Assembly: GCF_019218635.1 (NCBI RefSeq) | Contig: NZ_JAHUZB010000005.1 | Span: forward strand, 171,287-235,286 | DNA: 64,000 nt | Source of the DNA: Enterococcus alishanensis | Lineage (GTDB): Bacteria > Bacillota > Bacilli > Lactobacillales > Enterococcaceae | Direction of reading: 5' to 3' | Shown: positions 45,123 through 52,951 of the stretch, piece by piece | How the letters are laid out: each line of letters opens with the position of its first letter | Position numbering within the stretch: the stretch's first letter is position 1 | Position numbers and translations under genes: made by a program | Notes under the pieces: model-generated | What the model saw: the letters and a program-made list of their open reading frames with translations, nothing else | Database searches by the model: none | Told to the model about the DNA's origin: nothing

Positions 45123-45971
45123 TTAAACCTCCATTGTGACAGCATTCATACTAAGAATTTTTGAATAAACTGTTTCAAACACCTTATCTTCAGCATTTTG
45201 CAAAACTTTAATTAGGTTTGCTTCATTATTATTTTCTTCATATGCTTGTCCGACACTTCTGATAAAACTTTGTCTCAAGTCACTAGCAATATTAATTTTC
45301 GCTACATTAAACTCTACCATTTTTTGAATATGTTCATCTGGAATTCCTGAACCTCCATGGATTACTAGGGGAACTGGCGATACTTCATTAATTTCTTTCA
45401 AAAGTTCAAAATCTATTTTAGGCTCATCCTCTAATCCATGAACATTTCCTACAGAAATAGCTAAAATATCACAACCGGTTCGCTCTACAAATTCTCTGAC
45501 TTGTTCTGGGTTTGTCTTAGAATCTGCTTCACTAACATGATCATCTTCTTTACCTAAAATAGCGCCTAATTCTGCTTCGACAGGAATCCCATAACCTTTA
45601 GCAAAATCAACAGCCTTCTTTGTAAAAGCAATGTTTTCCTCAAAATCAAAAGCAGCGCCATCAATCATTACGGATGTAAAACCAGCACGTGTCGCTTTTT
45701 TTACATCCTCAAAACTTTTCCCATGATCTAAATGTAAGGCAACTGGTGTATCCATGTTTTTAGCGTAACGAGAAACCATATCTACAATATAATCATAGCC
45801 AGCCAAAGTAATGTTTGTTGGTGCTACTTGAATAAAGGTCGGAATACCGCTCTCTTCAATAGCTTTCAATATCCCAACTGTTGTTTCTAAGTTAGTGGTA
45901 TTGAAAGCTCCTGCAACTACTTTTCTTTCCTTAATAATGTCTAATAATGTAAATCCATTTACTAATGGCAT
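45123..45971 (-). CDS. Class II ketose-bisphosphate aldolase (GatY/FbaA family)
   Basis: This 282-residue zinc aldolase has metal-binding histidines in ALHLDHG (about residues 79-85), SVGNVHG (about 176-182) and PLVIHGGSG (about 206-214). The family cleaves tagatose-1,6- or fructose-1,6-bisphosphate or related ketose phosphates. It is the first metabolic gene after the GntR regulator, two bases downstream, and probably ends the pathway that starts with the PTS genes here. Confidence 0.92.
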   Translation of the reverse strand: MPLVNGFTLLDIIKERKVVAGAFNTTNLETTVGILKAIEESGIPTFIQVAPTNITLAGYDYIVDMVSRYAKNMDTPVALHLDHGKSFEDVKKATRAGFTSVMIDGAAFDFEENIAFTKKAVDFAKGYGIPVEAELGAILGKEDDHVSEADSKTNPEQVREFVERTGCDILAISVGNVHGLEDEPKIDFELLKEINEVSPVPLVIHGGSGIPDEHIQKMVEFNVAKINIASDLRQSFIRSVGQAYEENNNEANLIKVLQNAEDKVFETVYSKILSMNAVTMEV

Positions 45972-45973
45972 TT

Positions 45974-46714
45974 CTAAATTTCCTCCCTTTGAAGTACTGT
46001 TCCAAGGTAGTATTTATTAGCTTTTAGCCATACATTACCAAATTCTATAGGTATCCCTCCTTCTAAATACACTAGCTGTTCTAAATGGAGAACTGGCGCA
46101 TCGGAAGATACTTCTAATTCTTTTCCTCTTTTCTCTCCAACAACTCTTGCGGCATATCTACTTTCAGAATAAGCGATCTTTTTACCACTGATTTTCTCCA
46201 TTACAGTAAACAAACTTTCTTTGTTAAAATCATGGGTTTGAATATTTGGAAAGAATTTACTGTTAATTCTATTTTCAATCAGCATTACTTTCTCGCCTTC
46301 AACCGATCGAATTCGTTTCATGTACAGGTACTCATCGCCAACATTTAAATTTAGCCTTGAAGCAATCTCTTTTGTAGCACTTCGAAATTCAGAGGTGATA
46401 ACCTGTGTCTCAAAATTCAATTCTTGGCCTTCTAACGATTCCGCAAATGAAAGTAATCCTTTACCCAAAGAATATGAAATATTATCCTCTGCAACATACG
46501 TTCCTTTACCTTGGATTTGATAAAGTAGACCTTCTTTAACCAGCAAACTTACTGCTTTCTTTACAGTTCCTCTGCTTATTTCTAGTTGTTTCATTATTTG
46601 ATTCTCTGACGGTATTTGTTCCCCCTTTCCCCATTCCTCAGAGTAAATATTATTTCGTAGGTAATCTGCTACTTGAAGATAAACTGGTTTTGAAACATCT
46701 CTATTAATAATCAT
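45974..46714 (-). CDS. GntR/HutC-family regulator of the galactitol-type operon
   Basis: This 246-residue protein has an N-terminal winged helix (IPSENQIMKQLEISRGTVKKA) and a C-terminal UTRA effector domain after residue 85. The ATG at 46714 follows AAGGAGG; frames opening earlier run through the operator region. It is the first gene of the operon it probably controls, and four GTGTACAA-like sites lie just upstream. The effector is likely a sugar phosphate made by the pathway. Confidence 0.9.
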   Translation of the reverse strand: MIINRDVSKPVYLQVADYLRNNIYSEEWGKGEQIPSENQIMKQLEISRGTVKKAVSLLVKEGLLYQIQGKGTYVAEDNISYSLGKGLLSFAESLEGQELNFETQVITSEFRSATKEIASRLNLNVGDEYLYMKRIRSVEGEKVMLIENRINSKFFPNIQTHDFNKESLFTVMEKISGKKIAYSESRYAARVVGEKRGKELEVSSDAPVLHLEQLVYLEGGIPIEFGNVWLKANKYYLGTVLQREEI

Positions 46715-46752
46715 CTTAAACACCTCCTTCAATCGTCTTGTATCACTAGCTT

Positions 46753-46810
46753 GTGTACAAGCATATAACTGTGTGTACAACATAGAACTAGAGTGTACAA
46801 GCAAGTACAA
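46753..46810. repeat. Phased operator array (GTGTACAA repeats)
   Basis: GTGTACAA occurs at 46753, 46773 and 46793, and AAGTACAA at 46803. The steps are 20, 20 and 10 bp, so all copies face the same side of the helix. The position, just upstream of the GntR gene, suggests cooperative binding by that regulator. Confidence 0.75.
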
Positions 46811-46816
46811 GTGAAT

Positions 46817-46830
46817 TGTAACCGTTAACA
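46817..46830. promoter_or_regulatory. cre site (CcpA)
   Basis: TGTTAACGGTTACA on the minus strand fits TGNNARCGNWWWCA at each position. It adjoins the operator array and should give catabolite repression of the galactitol-type operon. Confidence 0.72.
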
Positions 46831-47318
46831 GAGGAAAAGTAAAGTTTTTTTTATATTTCTATTTAAAAACATTAAACTAGTAGAAGATATAAGCAGACCC
46901 TCTACTTCAAAGGATTCACTTTTTTTGTTATCACTTTTAAATTATTTCGCATAAATTCCAATGGATAAAATGTATAAAAATAGCTCTTGTCTTATTAAAA
47001 CAAGAGCTATTTTAAGATTATTTTTTTTATATTAATTTGTTTAATTAAATAATTACCAAAAAGCAACTCTGAATTTATTTAATTACTAAGTTGTATTTTT
47101 TGGAAAACTAAGGAGTTTTTTTTAAAAAGTAGCTTTGGATTCATTTACTATAATTCCTTCTGATGGTCGATCAGAAATTTCGAATAATCGCACAAAACGA
47201 GCATTACATTAGCTGAGTGGGCAGTCTATTGGCTGTGGAATTCAGCAATCAAAAACTCGGTGTCCCACCAGACAGAACATGCTGCAGTTTCGTTCGTTTA
47301 ACGTAAGTCATATACTTA
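46831..47318. other. Intergenic region between two sugar systems
   Basis: Apart from a hairpin at 46978-47014 I see no gene here. The part from 47150 to 47310 is less AT-rich than its surroundings and could be a fragment of a lost gene, but no frame is recognisable. Confidence 0.4.
46978..47014 (+). terminator. Hairpin, terminator-like
   Basis: AAATAGCTCTTGT and ACAAGAGCTATTT form a perfect 13-bp stem with a short T run. No obvious gene precedes it on the plus strand. Confidence 0.55.
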
Positions 47319-47347
47319 TTAACTTTTCTCAGAATTCCATGTATAGT
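47319..47347 (+). promoter_or_regulatory. Promoter of the second GntR gene
   Basis: TTAACT and TATAGT are separated by 17 bases, about 30 bases before the ATG. Confidence 0.6.
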
Positions 47348-47379
47348 AATAGTATTAAACGATTCAAAGGAGTTTCTTT

Positions 47380-48087
47380 ATGAAAAAACGCGAATTCATT
47401 GTGCAAGATTTGCTTAGTAAAATATATCAAGAAGAATTTAGAAACGGTAAACTGCCGAATCAGCGGGAGTTGGCACGGATTTATGGGGTATCGCGCTTCA
47501 CAATTCAACAGTCGATCAAGAATCTGGAGGAAATTGGGATTGTTCGGGTAGTTCAAGGTTCGGGAATTTTCGTTCATGAGAAGTGGGTGAAGAATCCGCT
47601 GATTTTCAATTCTTTGACTCGAACACCTTATGATCGCATTGATTCTAAAATGATTGATTTGAAGAGAGCATCAGCAACTCTGGAGGAACAGAAAATTTTC
47701 CAGATTGGTGAACAGGAGGAAGTTTGGTCCTTTGAACGAATTCGGATTGTGAACTATAAGATTGAGCAGCTGGAAATTTCTAAATTGCCGGTTTCAATGT
47801 TTCCGGATTTATCTCGGGAGGTCGTGGAGCATTCGATTCAAAACTATGTCGAAAAGCAGGGTTACCGCATTTCTCACTACATCACCAGCTATGATCCGAT
47901 TACTACCAATAAGGAACAATCCAACTTGCTATTATGCAAACGGGGCACGCCAGCAATGCAAATTACCAATCGAGCCATCTTGGAGAATGGTCAGGTCTAC
48001 GAATACAGTAGTATTATTGCAATTGATTATTCGGTGACTTATATAAGACCCTTTGATCGGGAGATTCATCGTTCAAGAATAGACTAA
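47380..48087 (+). CDS. GntR/HutC-family regulator of the sugar-acid cluster
   Basis: This 235-residue protein has an N-terminal winged helix (LPNQRELARIYGVSRFTIQQSI) and a UTRA domain (about 85-230). The ATG follows CAAAGGAG. It stands beside a sugar-acid dehydratase on the opposite strand and upstream of a PTS-KDPG aldolase pair. The inverted repeat at the divergent dehydratase/PTS promoters is its most likely target. The ligand is unknown. Confidence 0.88.
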   Translation: MKKREFIVQDLLSKIYQEEFRNGKLPNQRELARIYGVSRFTIQQSIKNLEEIGIVRVVQGSGIFVHEKWVKNPLIFNSLTRTPYDRIDSKMIDLKRASATLEEQKIFQIGEQEEVWSFERIRIVNYKIEQLEISKLPVSMFPDLSREVVEHSIQNYVEKQGYRISHYITSYDPITTNKEQSNLLLCKRGTPAMQITNRAILENGQVYEYSSIIAIDYSVTYIRPFDREIHRSRID

Positions 48088-48134
48088 AACCTCACGAACT
48101 TCAAGGATTTACTTGAGGTCCCGTGAGGTTTTTT
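48088..48134. terminator. Bidirectional terminator
   Basis: AAAACCTCACG and CGTGAGGTTTT enclose an inner ACTTCAAG/CTTGAGGT stem; it lies between the convergent GntR and dehydratase genes. Confidence 0.88.
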
Positions 48135-48135
48135 A

Positions 48136-49335
48136 TTATGGCGTTACAATGGTTCCGTCTGGTGTCCGGCTTTGGGTCCATTCATGTGGACGATAAACTA
48201 CTGGATATTGTCCGGCTAATTCTTCATTAAAAGTCACACCGATTCCGCTTTGCTCAATTGGATAGAAAAAGCCTTTTTCAGGTGCTGGAATATTACCAAA
48301 CAGGCTGCGTGTATTTTCAGGAATATCAATGTTTTCTTGAATTGCTGCATTGTGCAGATGAATGTTCAAATGAGTATTCACTGCCAGTCCCACTGGACTA
48401 ATATCGGAGGGGGTATGCCAAGCAATTCGCACACCCATCGCTTCACAGAAGTGAGCCAGCTTCAAGGCTGGTGTAATCCCGCCGATTTGAGAAACATGAG
48501 CCCGCATAAAATCGATTTGACGGTTACGCACAAGTTCCTTCCATTCCATCGGGTTGTTAAACAGCTCGCCTGTCGCAATCGGTGTTGCTGATTGGTTGCG
48601 TAATTGCGCCAGCCATTCGTTTTGGTTTGGTGGCAAAATATCCTCTAAAAAGAATAAATTGTATGGTTCAGTAGCTTTTGCAAATTGAATCGCTTGATTC
48701 GGATGCAAGCGTTCATGCACGTCATGCAACATTTGAAATTGGTTGTTATATTTTTCCTTGATCGCTTTAAACATTTTTAAGGTTGTTTGCATATAATCCA
48801 TTTGGTCGAAATAAGAACCTTTCATCGGATGTTCGGGTGTTTGCAGATTCTCAGGGTTGCCCCCGTAGAAACCTAACTGACAACGGATATAACGATAACC
48901 TTCTGCTAAGAATTTATCAATCTCTCCATAAAGGTCGTCTAAATTATCAGCAACTGCATGAGTATAAGCTGGAATTGCTGTACGAGCTTTTCCACCTAAT
49001 AGCTGATACAAGGGCATATCTGCCAATTTACCTTTGATATCCCACAGAGCCATGTCTACACCAGAGATCGCATTGTTGGTGATGGGCCCGTTACGCCAGT
49101 AAGAATTTACGTTCATTACTTGCCAGATATCTTCGATTTGGTTAGCATCACGTCCGATTAACAGTGGTTTCAAGTACTCTTCAACCACTGTTTGAACAGC
49201 TAATGGGCGAAACTGGAACGTGCCGCAACCCAGACCGGATACCCCTTTATTGGTTTCAACTTTAACAACTAATAGGTTGTGGCGATCAGGCTTAATCGCA
49301 AAACTTTTTATGTCAGTAATAATCGTTGGTGTCAT
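48136..49335 (-). CDS. Enolase-superfamily sugar-acid dehydratase (ManD/RspA subgroup)
   Basis: This 399-residue protein is a mandelate-racemase/muconate-lactonising family member of the D-mannonate dehydratase subgroup. Metal ligands are D205 in HDVHERL, E231 in LEDILPP and E257 in TGELF; H207 and H307 (AWHTPSD) are the likely acid/base residues. ManD enzymes dehydrate mannonate or gluconate to 2-keto-3-deoxygluconate, though many have weak or unknown activity. The ATG at 49335 follows GGAG by nine bases. It is divergent from a PTS and KDPG aldolase, so it probably makes the substrate of that aldolase. Confidence 0.9.
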   Translation of the reverse strand: MTPTIITDIKSFAIKPDRHNLLVVKVETNKGVSGLGCGTFQFRPLAVQTVVEEYLKPLLIGRDANQIEDIWQVMNVNSYWRNGPITNNAISGVDMALWDIKGKLADMPLYQLLGGKARTAIPAYTHAVADNLDDLYGEIDKFLAEGYRYIRCQLGFYGGNPENLQTPEHPMKGSYFDQMDYMQTTLKMFKAIKEKYNNQFQMLHDVHERLHPNQAIQFAKATEPYNLFFLEDILPPNQNEWLAQLRNQSATPIATGELFNNPMEWKELVRNRQIDFMRAHVSQIGGITPALKLAHFCEAMGVRIAWHTPSDISPVGLAVNTHLNIHLHNAAIQENIDIPENTRSLFGNIPAPEKGFFYPIEQSGIGVTFNEELAGQYPVVYRPHEWTQSRTPDGTIVTP

Positions 49336-49522
49336 TCTATTCACTCCAATTTTGTAATACAAATCATTCCCACACTCATTGAAACACGGATACACTGACA
49401 GTGTCAATTTGGTCTGAAAAACACTATTTTTTTGATATAAAACCAGTCCAATTTATATTCAATTTATTAAAAAACGCTTATTTAAAGCTGTTTATTATTG
49501 CAAATAAGTGAAAAGGACTGGT

Positions 49523-49551
49523 TTTACAAGCTTAAGATATCATGCTAATAT
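49523..49551 (+). promoter_or_regulatory. Promoter of the PTS-eda operon
   Basis: TTTACA and TAATAT are separated by 17 bases. One arm of the inverted repeat overlaps the -35 box. Confidence 0.75.
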
Positions 49552-49558
49552 GTGGATG

Positions 49559-49572
49559 TGAAAGCGGAATCA
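49559..49572. promoter_or_regulatory. cre site (CcpA) at the PTS transcription start
   Basis: TGAAAGCGGAATCA fits TGNNARCGNWWWCA at every position and lies at the expected +1. Confidence 0.75.
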
Positions 49573-49646
49573 CGTGATGCAGGCGAAACTGACTGGTCCA
49601 AGCCTGAATTACTTGTTCCGTATGAACTAAGGAGGGATACCAAAAA

Positions 49647-51473
49647 ATGAAACATGAAGATATTGCAAAACAAATTATCAAAGATGTCGGCGGAGCAGAC
49701 AACATTAACAATGCATGGCATTGCATGACCCGCTTACGCTTTAATCTAAAGGATGAAAAGAAAGTCGATTACGCGTCTTTAGATAAGATTCCCAAAGTAG
49801 TAGGTACTAAATATCAAAGCGATCAATTACAGGTCGTTATCGGAACTGATGTAGCTGATTATTTTGCGCCACTTGCTAAAGAATTGGACTTAGATGAAAG
49901 CAGCCAACAGGGAAGCACTGAGAAAAAAGGTGCCGTTTCCTTATTTATGGATACTGTATCTGGGGTGTTCGGACCAATCGTACCTGCGATTGCTGGAGCC
50001 GGAATGATCAAAGGATTGATGGCTGGTTTAGTGGCTTTAAATGTCATCTCTAACCAAACCGATACTTATTTAGTGATTGATATGATTGCCAGCGGTGTAT
50101 TTACATTCTTGCCATTTTTCGTTGCCGCTTCTGCTGCCCGTATTTTCAAAACGAACCAATATTTGGCGATTGCTATTGCGGCTACATTACAGTTTCCGAC
50201 TATGACTAATGCAGTAGCTGAAGGAAATGTTTCAGCGTTCCAATTGTTCGGCCTAGTGCCGGTTCCAGTTTTTAACTATGCAGGAACAGTCATTCCGATT
50301 ATATTCGCGGTCTTAGCTTTGAGTTACATTTATCGCTGGGTAGATAAAGTCTTACCGCAAGTTTTACGAACGGTATTTACTCCAACAATTTCGTTGTTTG
50401 TCGCCGGGTTAGTTACTTTAACAATTATCGGGCCAATCAGTATCCATCTAGGAAACCTATTGGCTACTGGTGTGGCTGGACTATTTACCATTTCACCAGT
50501 TTTAGCCGGTGTTGTCGTAGGTGCGATTCGTCCAATTGCGATCTTCACTGGTTTGCACCATGCGATGACACCAATTGCGTTGCAGAACTTTGCTAATCAA
50601 GGCTATGACATGTTAATGCCTATGATGTTTATGGCAAACATGGCCATCACTGGTGCTACAGCAGCAATTTACACTAAAGTAAAAACCAAAGAAGAAAAAT
50701 CAATTGTTTTATCTTCGGCTGTATCAGGTATTTTAGGAATTACCGAGCCAGCATTATTCGGTATTTTGTCTAAATACAAAAAAGCCTTTATCGCTGCTAC
50801 GATCGGAAGCTCAGTTGCATCAGCCTTTATCAGCTTCTTCGGGGTTCGGATTTATGGCTACATTTTATCAAGTATTTTCAGTTTACCAGCTTACATTGGG
50901 CAGTACTTTATCTTTGCCGTATTAGGCATCATCATTGCCTTGGTTCTATCCTTTGTTTTAACCTACATGCTAGTGCCAAAAGAAATGGATGAAGATACTG
51001 AATTAACCAATGAAGTTGATTTACATGCGGTTTCAAAAGGAGACTATGTTCCATTAGAAGATGTACCAGATGAAGTTTTCTCAACAAAATTGATGGGTGA
51101 AGGGTTTGCCATTAACTCAACGGATGGTGCTGTGTTCTCACCAGTAGCTGGTACTGTAACAACGGTTTTCCCATCTAAGCATGCGATTGGTATTAAAACC
51201 AGTAATGGTGTAGAAGTGCTAGTTCACATGGGAATTGACACGGTGGCTTTAAACGGACAAGGCTTTGAAGTGTTTGTTAAAGAAGGCGATCAAGTCTCGA
51301 TCGAAACCAAACTGGCACAAATGGATTTAGCTTATATTCGCAATCAAGGTAAAGAAACCATGGTTATTGTGGTTATTACTAATATGGATCGTGTCCTGTC
51401 ATTTTCAGGTATGCGTGATCTAGAAGGGCAACATTCAGCAGGAACATTACTAGAGCGGGCTGTTCTTAACTAA
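49647..51473 (+). CDS. PTS glucose/beta-glucoside-superfamily transporter IIBCA, substrate unknown
   Basis: This 608-residue fused permease has IIB with C26 in HCMTRLRF, a IIC membrane domain (about 95-455) and IIA with the active histidine in LVHMGIDTVAL. It resembles BglP in order and length. No phospho-beta-glucosidase accompanies it; instead the next gene is a KDPG aldolase and the divergent gene a sugar-acid dehydratase. It therefore probably imports a sugar or acid feeding an Entner-Doudoroff-like route rather than a beta-glucoside. AAGGAGGG precedes the ATG. Confidence 0.9.
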   Translation: MKHEDIAKQIIKDVGGADNINNAWHCMTRLRFNLKDEKKVDYASLDKIPKVVGTKYQSDQLQVVIGTDVADYFAPLAKELDLDESSQQGSTEKKGAVSLFMDTVSGVFGPIVPAIAGAGMIKGLMAGLVALNVISNQTDTYLVIDMIASGVFTFLPFFVAASAARIFKTNQYLAIAIAATLQFPTMTNAVAEGNVSAFQLFGLVPVPVFNYAGTVIPIIFAVLALSYIYRWVDKVLPQVLRTVFTPTISLFVAGLVTLTIIGPISIHLGNLLATGVAGLFTISPVLAGVVVGAIRPIAIFTGLHHAMTPIALQNFANQGYDMLMPMMFMANMAITGATAAIYTKVKTKEEKSIVLSSAVSGILGITEPALFGILSKYKKAFIAATIGSSVASAFISFFGVRIYGYILSSIFSLPAYIGQYFIFAVLGIIIALVLSFVLTYMLVPKEMDEDTELTNEVDLHAVSKGDYVPLEDVPDEVFSTKLMGEGFAINSTDGAVFSPVAGTVTTVFPSKHAIGIKTSNGVEVLVHMGIDTVALNGQGFEVFVKEGDQVSIETKLAQMDLAYIRNQGKETMVIVVITNMDRVLSFSGMRDLEGQHSAGTLLERAVLN

Positions 51474-51491
51474 TAGACTGGAGACATTTAA

Positions 51492-52145
51492 ATGAAACGA
51501 GTAGAAATTTTAGCACGTTTAGAAAAAGCCGGTGTCATCGCCGTTGTTCGCGGCAAAGATCACACTGAAGCAATCAAAGCTAGTCAAGCCATCATTGAAG
51601 GCGGAGTAATCGGAATCGAAGTTACCTTCACGATCCCGAACGCTCAGTTGGCTATTCAGGAATTGACCGATGCGTATCGGAGACAAGATGTCGTAATCGG
51701 AGCAGGAACTGTTTTGGATGCAGTGACCGCACGCTTGGCTATTATGGCTGGGGCGGAATTTATTGTCAGCCCTAGCTTCAATGCTGAAACGGCTGAACTT
51801 TGCAACCTGTACCAGATTCCTTATTTACCAGGTTGCATGACCGTTACTGAAATGCAAACGGCTTTAAAGAGCGGTGTGGATATTATTAAGCTATTCCCAG
51901 GAAGTGCTTATGGCCCAAGTATCGTTTCAGCAGTTAAAGCACCCCTACCACACATTAATTTGATGCCAACAGGCGGAGTAAGTCTAGAAAATATGGCTAT
52001 CTGGTTTGAATCTGGAGTAGTAGCTGTCGGTGTCGGTGGTAATTTGCTGGCCCCAGCGGCTGAAGGTGATTTTTCCAAGGTAACAGTAATTGCTCAGCAG
52101 TATGCTGCAAAACTAGATGAAATTAGAGGCATTAATCATGACTAA
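51492..52145 (+). CDS. eda: 2-dehydro-3-deoxyphosphogluconate (KDPG) aldolase
   Basis: This 217-residue class I aldolase cleaves KDPG (or the galactonate analogue) to pyruvate and glyceraldehyde-3-phosphate. The Schiff-base lysine is K133 in IIKLFPGSAYGP and the catalytic glutamate E43 in IEVTFTIPN; PGCMTVTE is also typical. It follows the PTS gene by 18 bases in one operon. No KDG kinase gene is present, which suggests that the PTS provides the phosphate. Confidence 0.94.
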   Translation: MKRVEILARLEKAGVIAVVRGKDHTEAIKASQAIIEGGVIGIEVTFTIPNAQLAIQELTDAYRRQDVVIGAGTVLDAVTARLAIMAGAEFIVSPSFNAETAELCNLYQIPYLPGCMTVTEMQTALKSGVDIIKLFPGSAYGPSIVSAVKAPLPHINLMPTGGVSLENMAIWFESGVVAVGVGGNLLAPAAEGDFSKVTVIAQQYAAKLDEIRGINHD

Positions 52146-52211
52146 AGTGCCTTGTCTAACTGGGGACACAGTGGTGCAGTTCATGATTAGTGATAATACT
52201 AGATAAAAAAT

Positions 52212-52262
52212 ACGGCAGTCACTTGCTATCTATTATAGAAGACAAGTGACTGTTATTTTAAT
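52212..52262 (+). terminator. Terminator of the PTS-eda operon
   Basis: CAGTCACTTG and CAAGTGACTG form a perfect stem followed by a T-rich stretch. Confidence 0.8.
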
Positions 52263-52366
52263 TTTTTATAACTATGTGTTCTTGTCACTTTTAGCGCCAT
52301 ATTGCATTATTTCAACTGTTAAATTGCACTAGCTACAAAATTTATCCGAATAATTAATAGTTCTCT

Positions 52367-52501
52367 TTAGATATCAACTAGTTCTCCTGCTATTTCATTT
52401 AGATGATTAATTTTCAATACTCTAGATATGTTGGAATAATTTTAAATAGTATTAACATCTTTTTTATTTTGAAAATCCCCAAAATATTTGTCCTTTATCA
52501 T
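52367..52501 (-). pseudogene. Interrupted small gene of unknown family
   Basis: An ATG preceded by AAAGGAG opens a frame (MIKDKYFGDFQNKKDV…) that meets TAA after 19 codons and continues in the same frame for another 24 codons before a second stop. The good ribosome site suggests a gene that lost its coding capacity. No family is recognised. Confidence 0.35.
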
Positions 52502-52682
52502 AATTTTATCTCCTTTCATATATTTAATTATCGTTCATTTAAAGCACATCTAAAATAGACACTAGAAATATATTGGAATAACTATTTTTCAGTGTATAAA
52601 AAACACTTTAAAAGGTATATTTTGAAGTTACATATGCGAGAGTTTCAACAATCGATTAAAATTTGTCACAAAAAAAAATTTT
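52502..52682. other. AT-rich DNA, nothing recognised
   Basis: No frame, repeat or RNA stands out between the interrupted small gene and the hairpin before the recombinase relic. Confidence 0.35.
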
Positions 52683-52728
52683 AAAAAAAATCGGACACCG
52701 CAATTGAGCAGCGTCCGATTTTTTTTTA
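52683..52728. terminator. Bidirectional terminator
   Basis: AAAAATCGGAC and GTCCGATTTTT form a stem with a 16-base loop and T runs on both strands. Confidence 0.85.
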
Positions 52729-52763
52729 AAGCATTAAACTTTATTTGAAAAGAAGATACATTT

Positions 52764-52895
52764 ATGGCAGAAGCAATTGGTAATCCGCTTTTAGATCGTT
52801 TCATCAAAGCTTTAATCATCCAGATACTTGTTATGATAGCAGAACAAGAAAGGACTGAATCTAAAATACGATGCTTCCCTGAGTTAAGAGCGTAG
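52764..52895 (+). pseudogene. Serine recombinase (resolvase/invertase) relic
   Basis: A 43-codon frame encodes [26 protein letters not shown], whose core [10 protein letters not shown] is the long-helix segment of serine recombinases just after the catalytic domain. The nucleophile serine domain before it and the DNA-binding domain after it are both missing. It is a fragment, probably left by a lost transposon or plasmid, and marks the start of an accessory region. Confidence 0.65.
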
Positions 52896-52951
52896 TTTTC
52901 TTGTACAAACCTTTTATTGATTCTTCCTTCTTATATCATCTAAAATTTATT

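Larger units (their letters stand above)
49336..49646. promoter_or_regulatory. Divergent regulatory region, dehydratase and PTS
   Basis: This region holds an 11-bp inverted repeat (AAAACCAGTCC at 49439-49449, GGACTGGTTTT at 49515-49525). It also holds a small palindrome ACACTGACAGTGT (49392-49404), a rightward promoter, a cre site and an imperfect hairpin in the PTS leader (about 49565-49620, outer pair CGGAA/TTCCG, inner pair AGGC/GCCT). Confidence 0.7.

Noticed and set aside
46753..46810. Short regular repeats as a CRISPR array
   Set aside because: Units are 8 bp with 12-bp or 2-bp gaps and no cas genes; they fit an operator array.
47329..47577. Minus-strand frame over the second GntR gene
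   Set aside because: It is antisense to the conserved winged-helix domain and lacks a ribosome site.
52628..52819. Minus-strand frame beside the recombinase relic
   Set aside because: It runs through a bidirectional terminator and is antisense to the recombinase helix.
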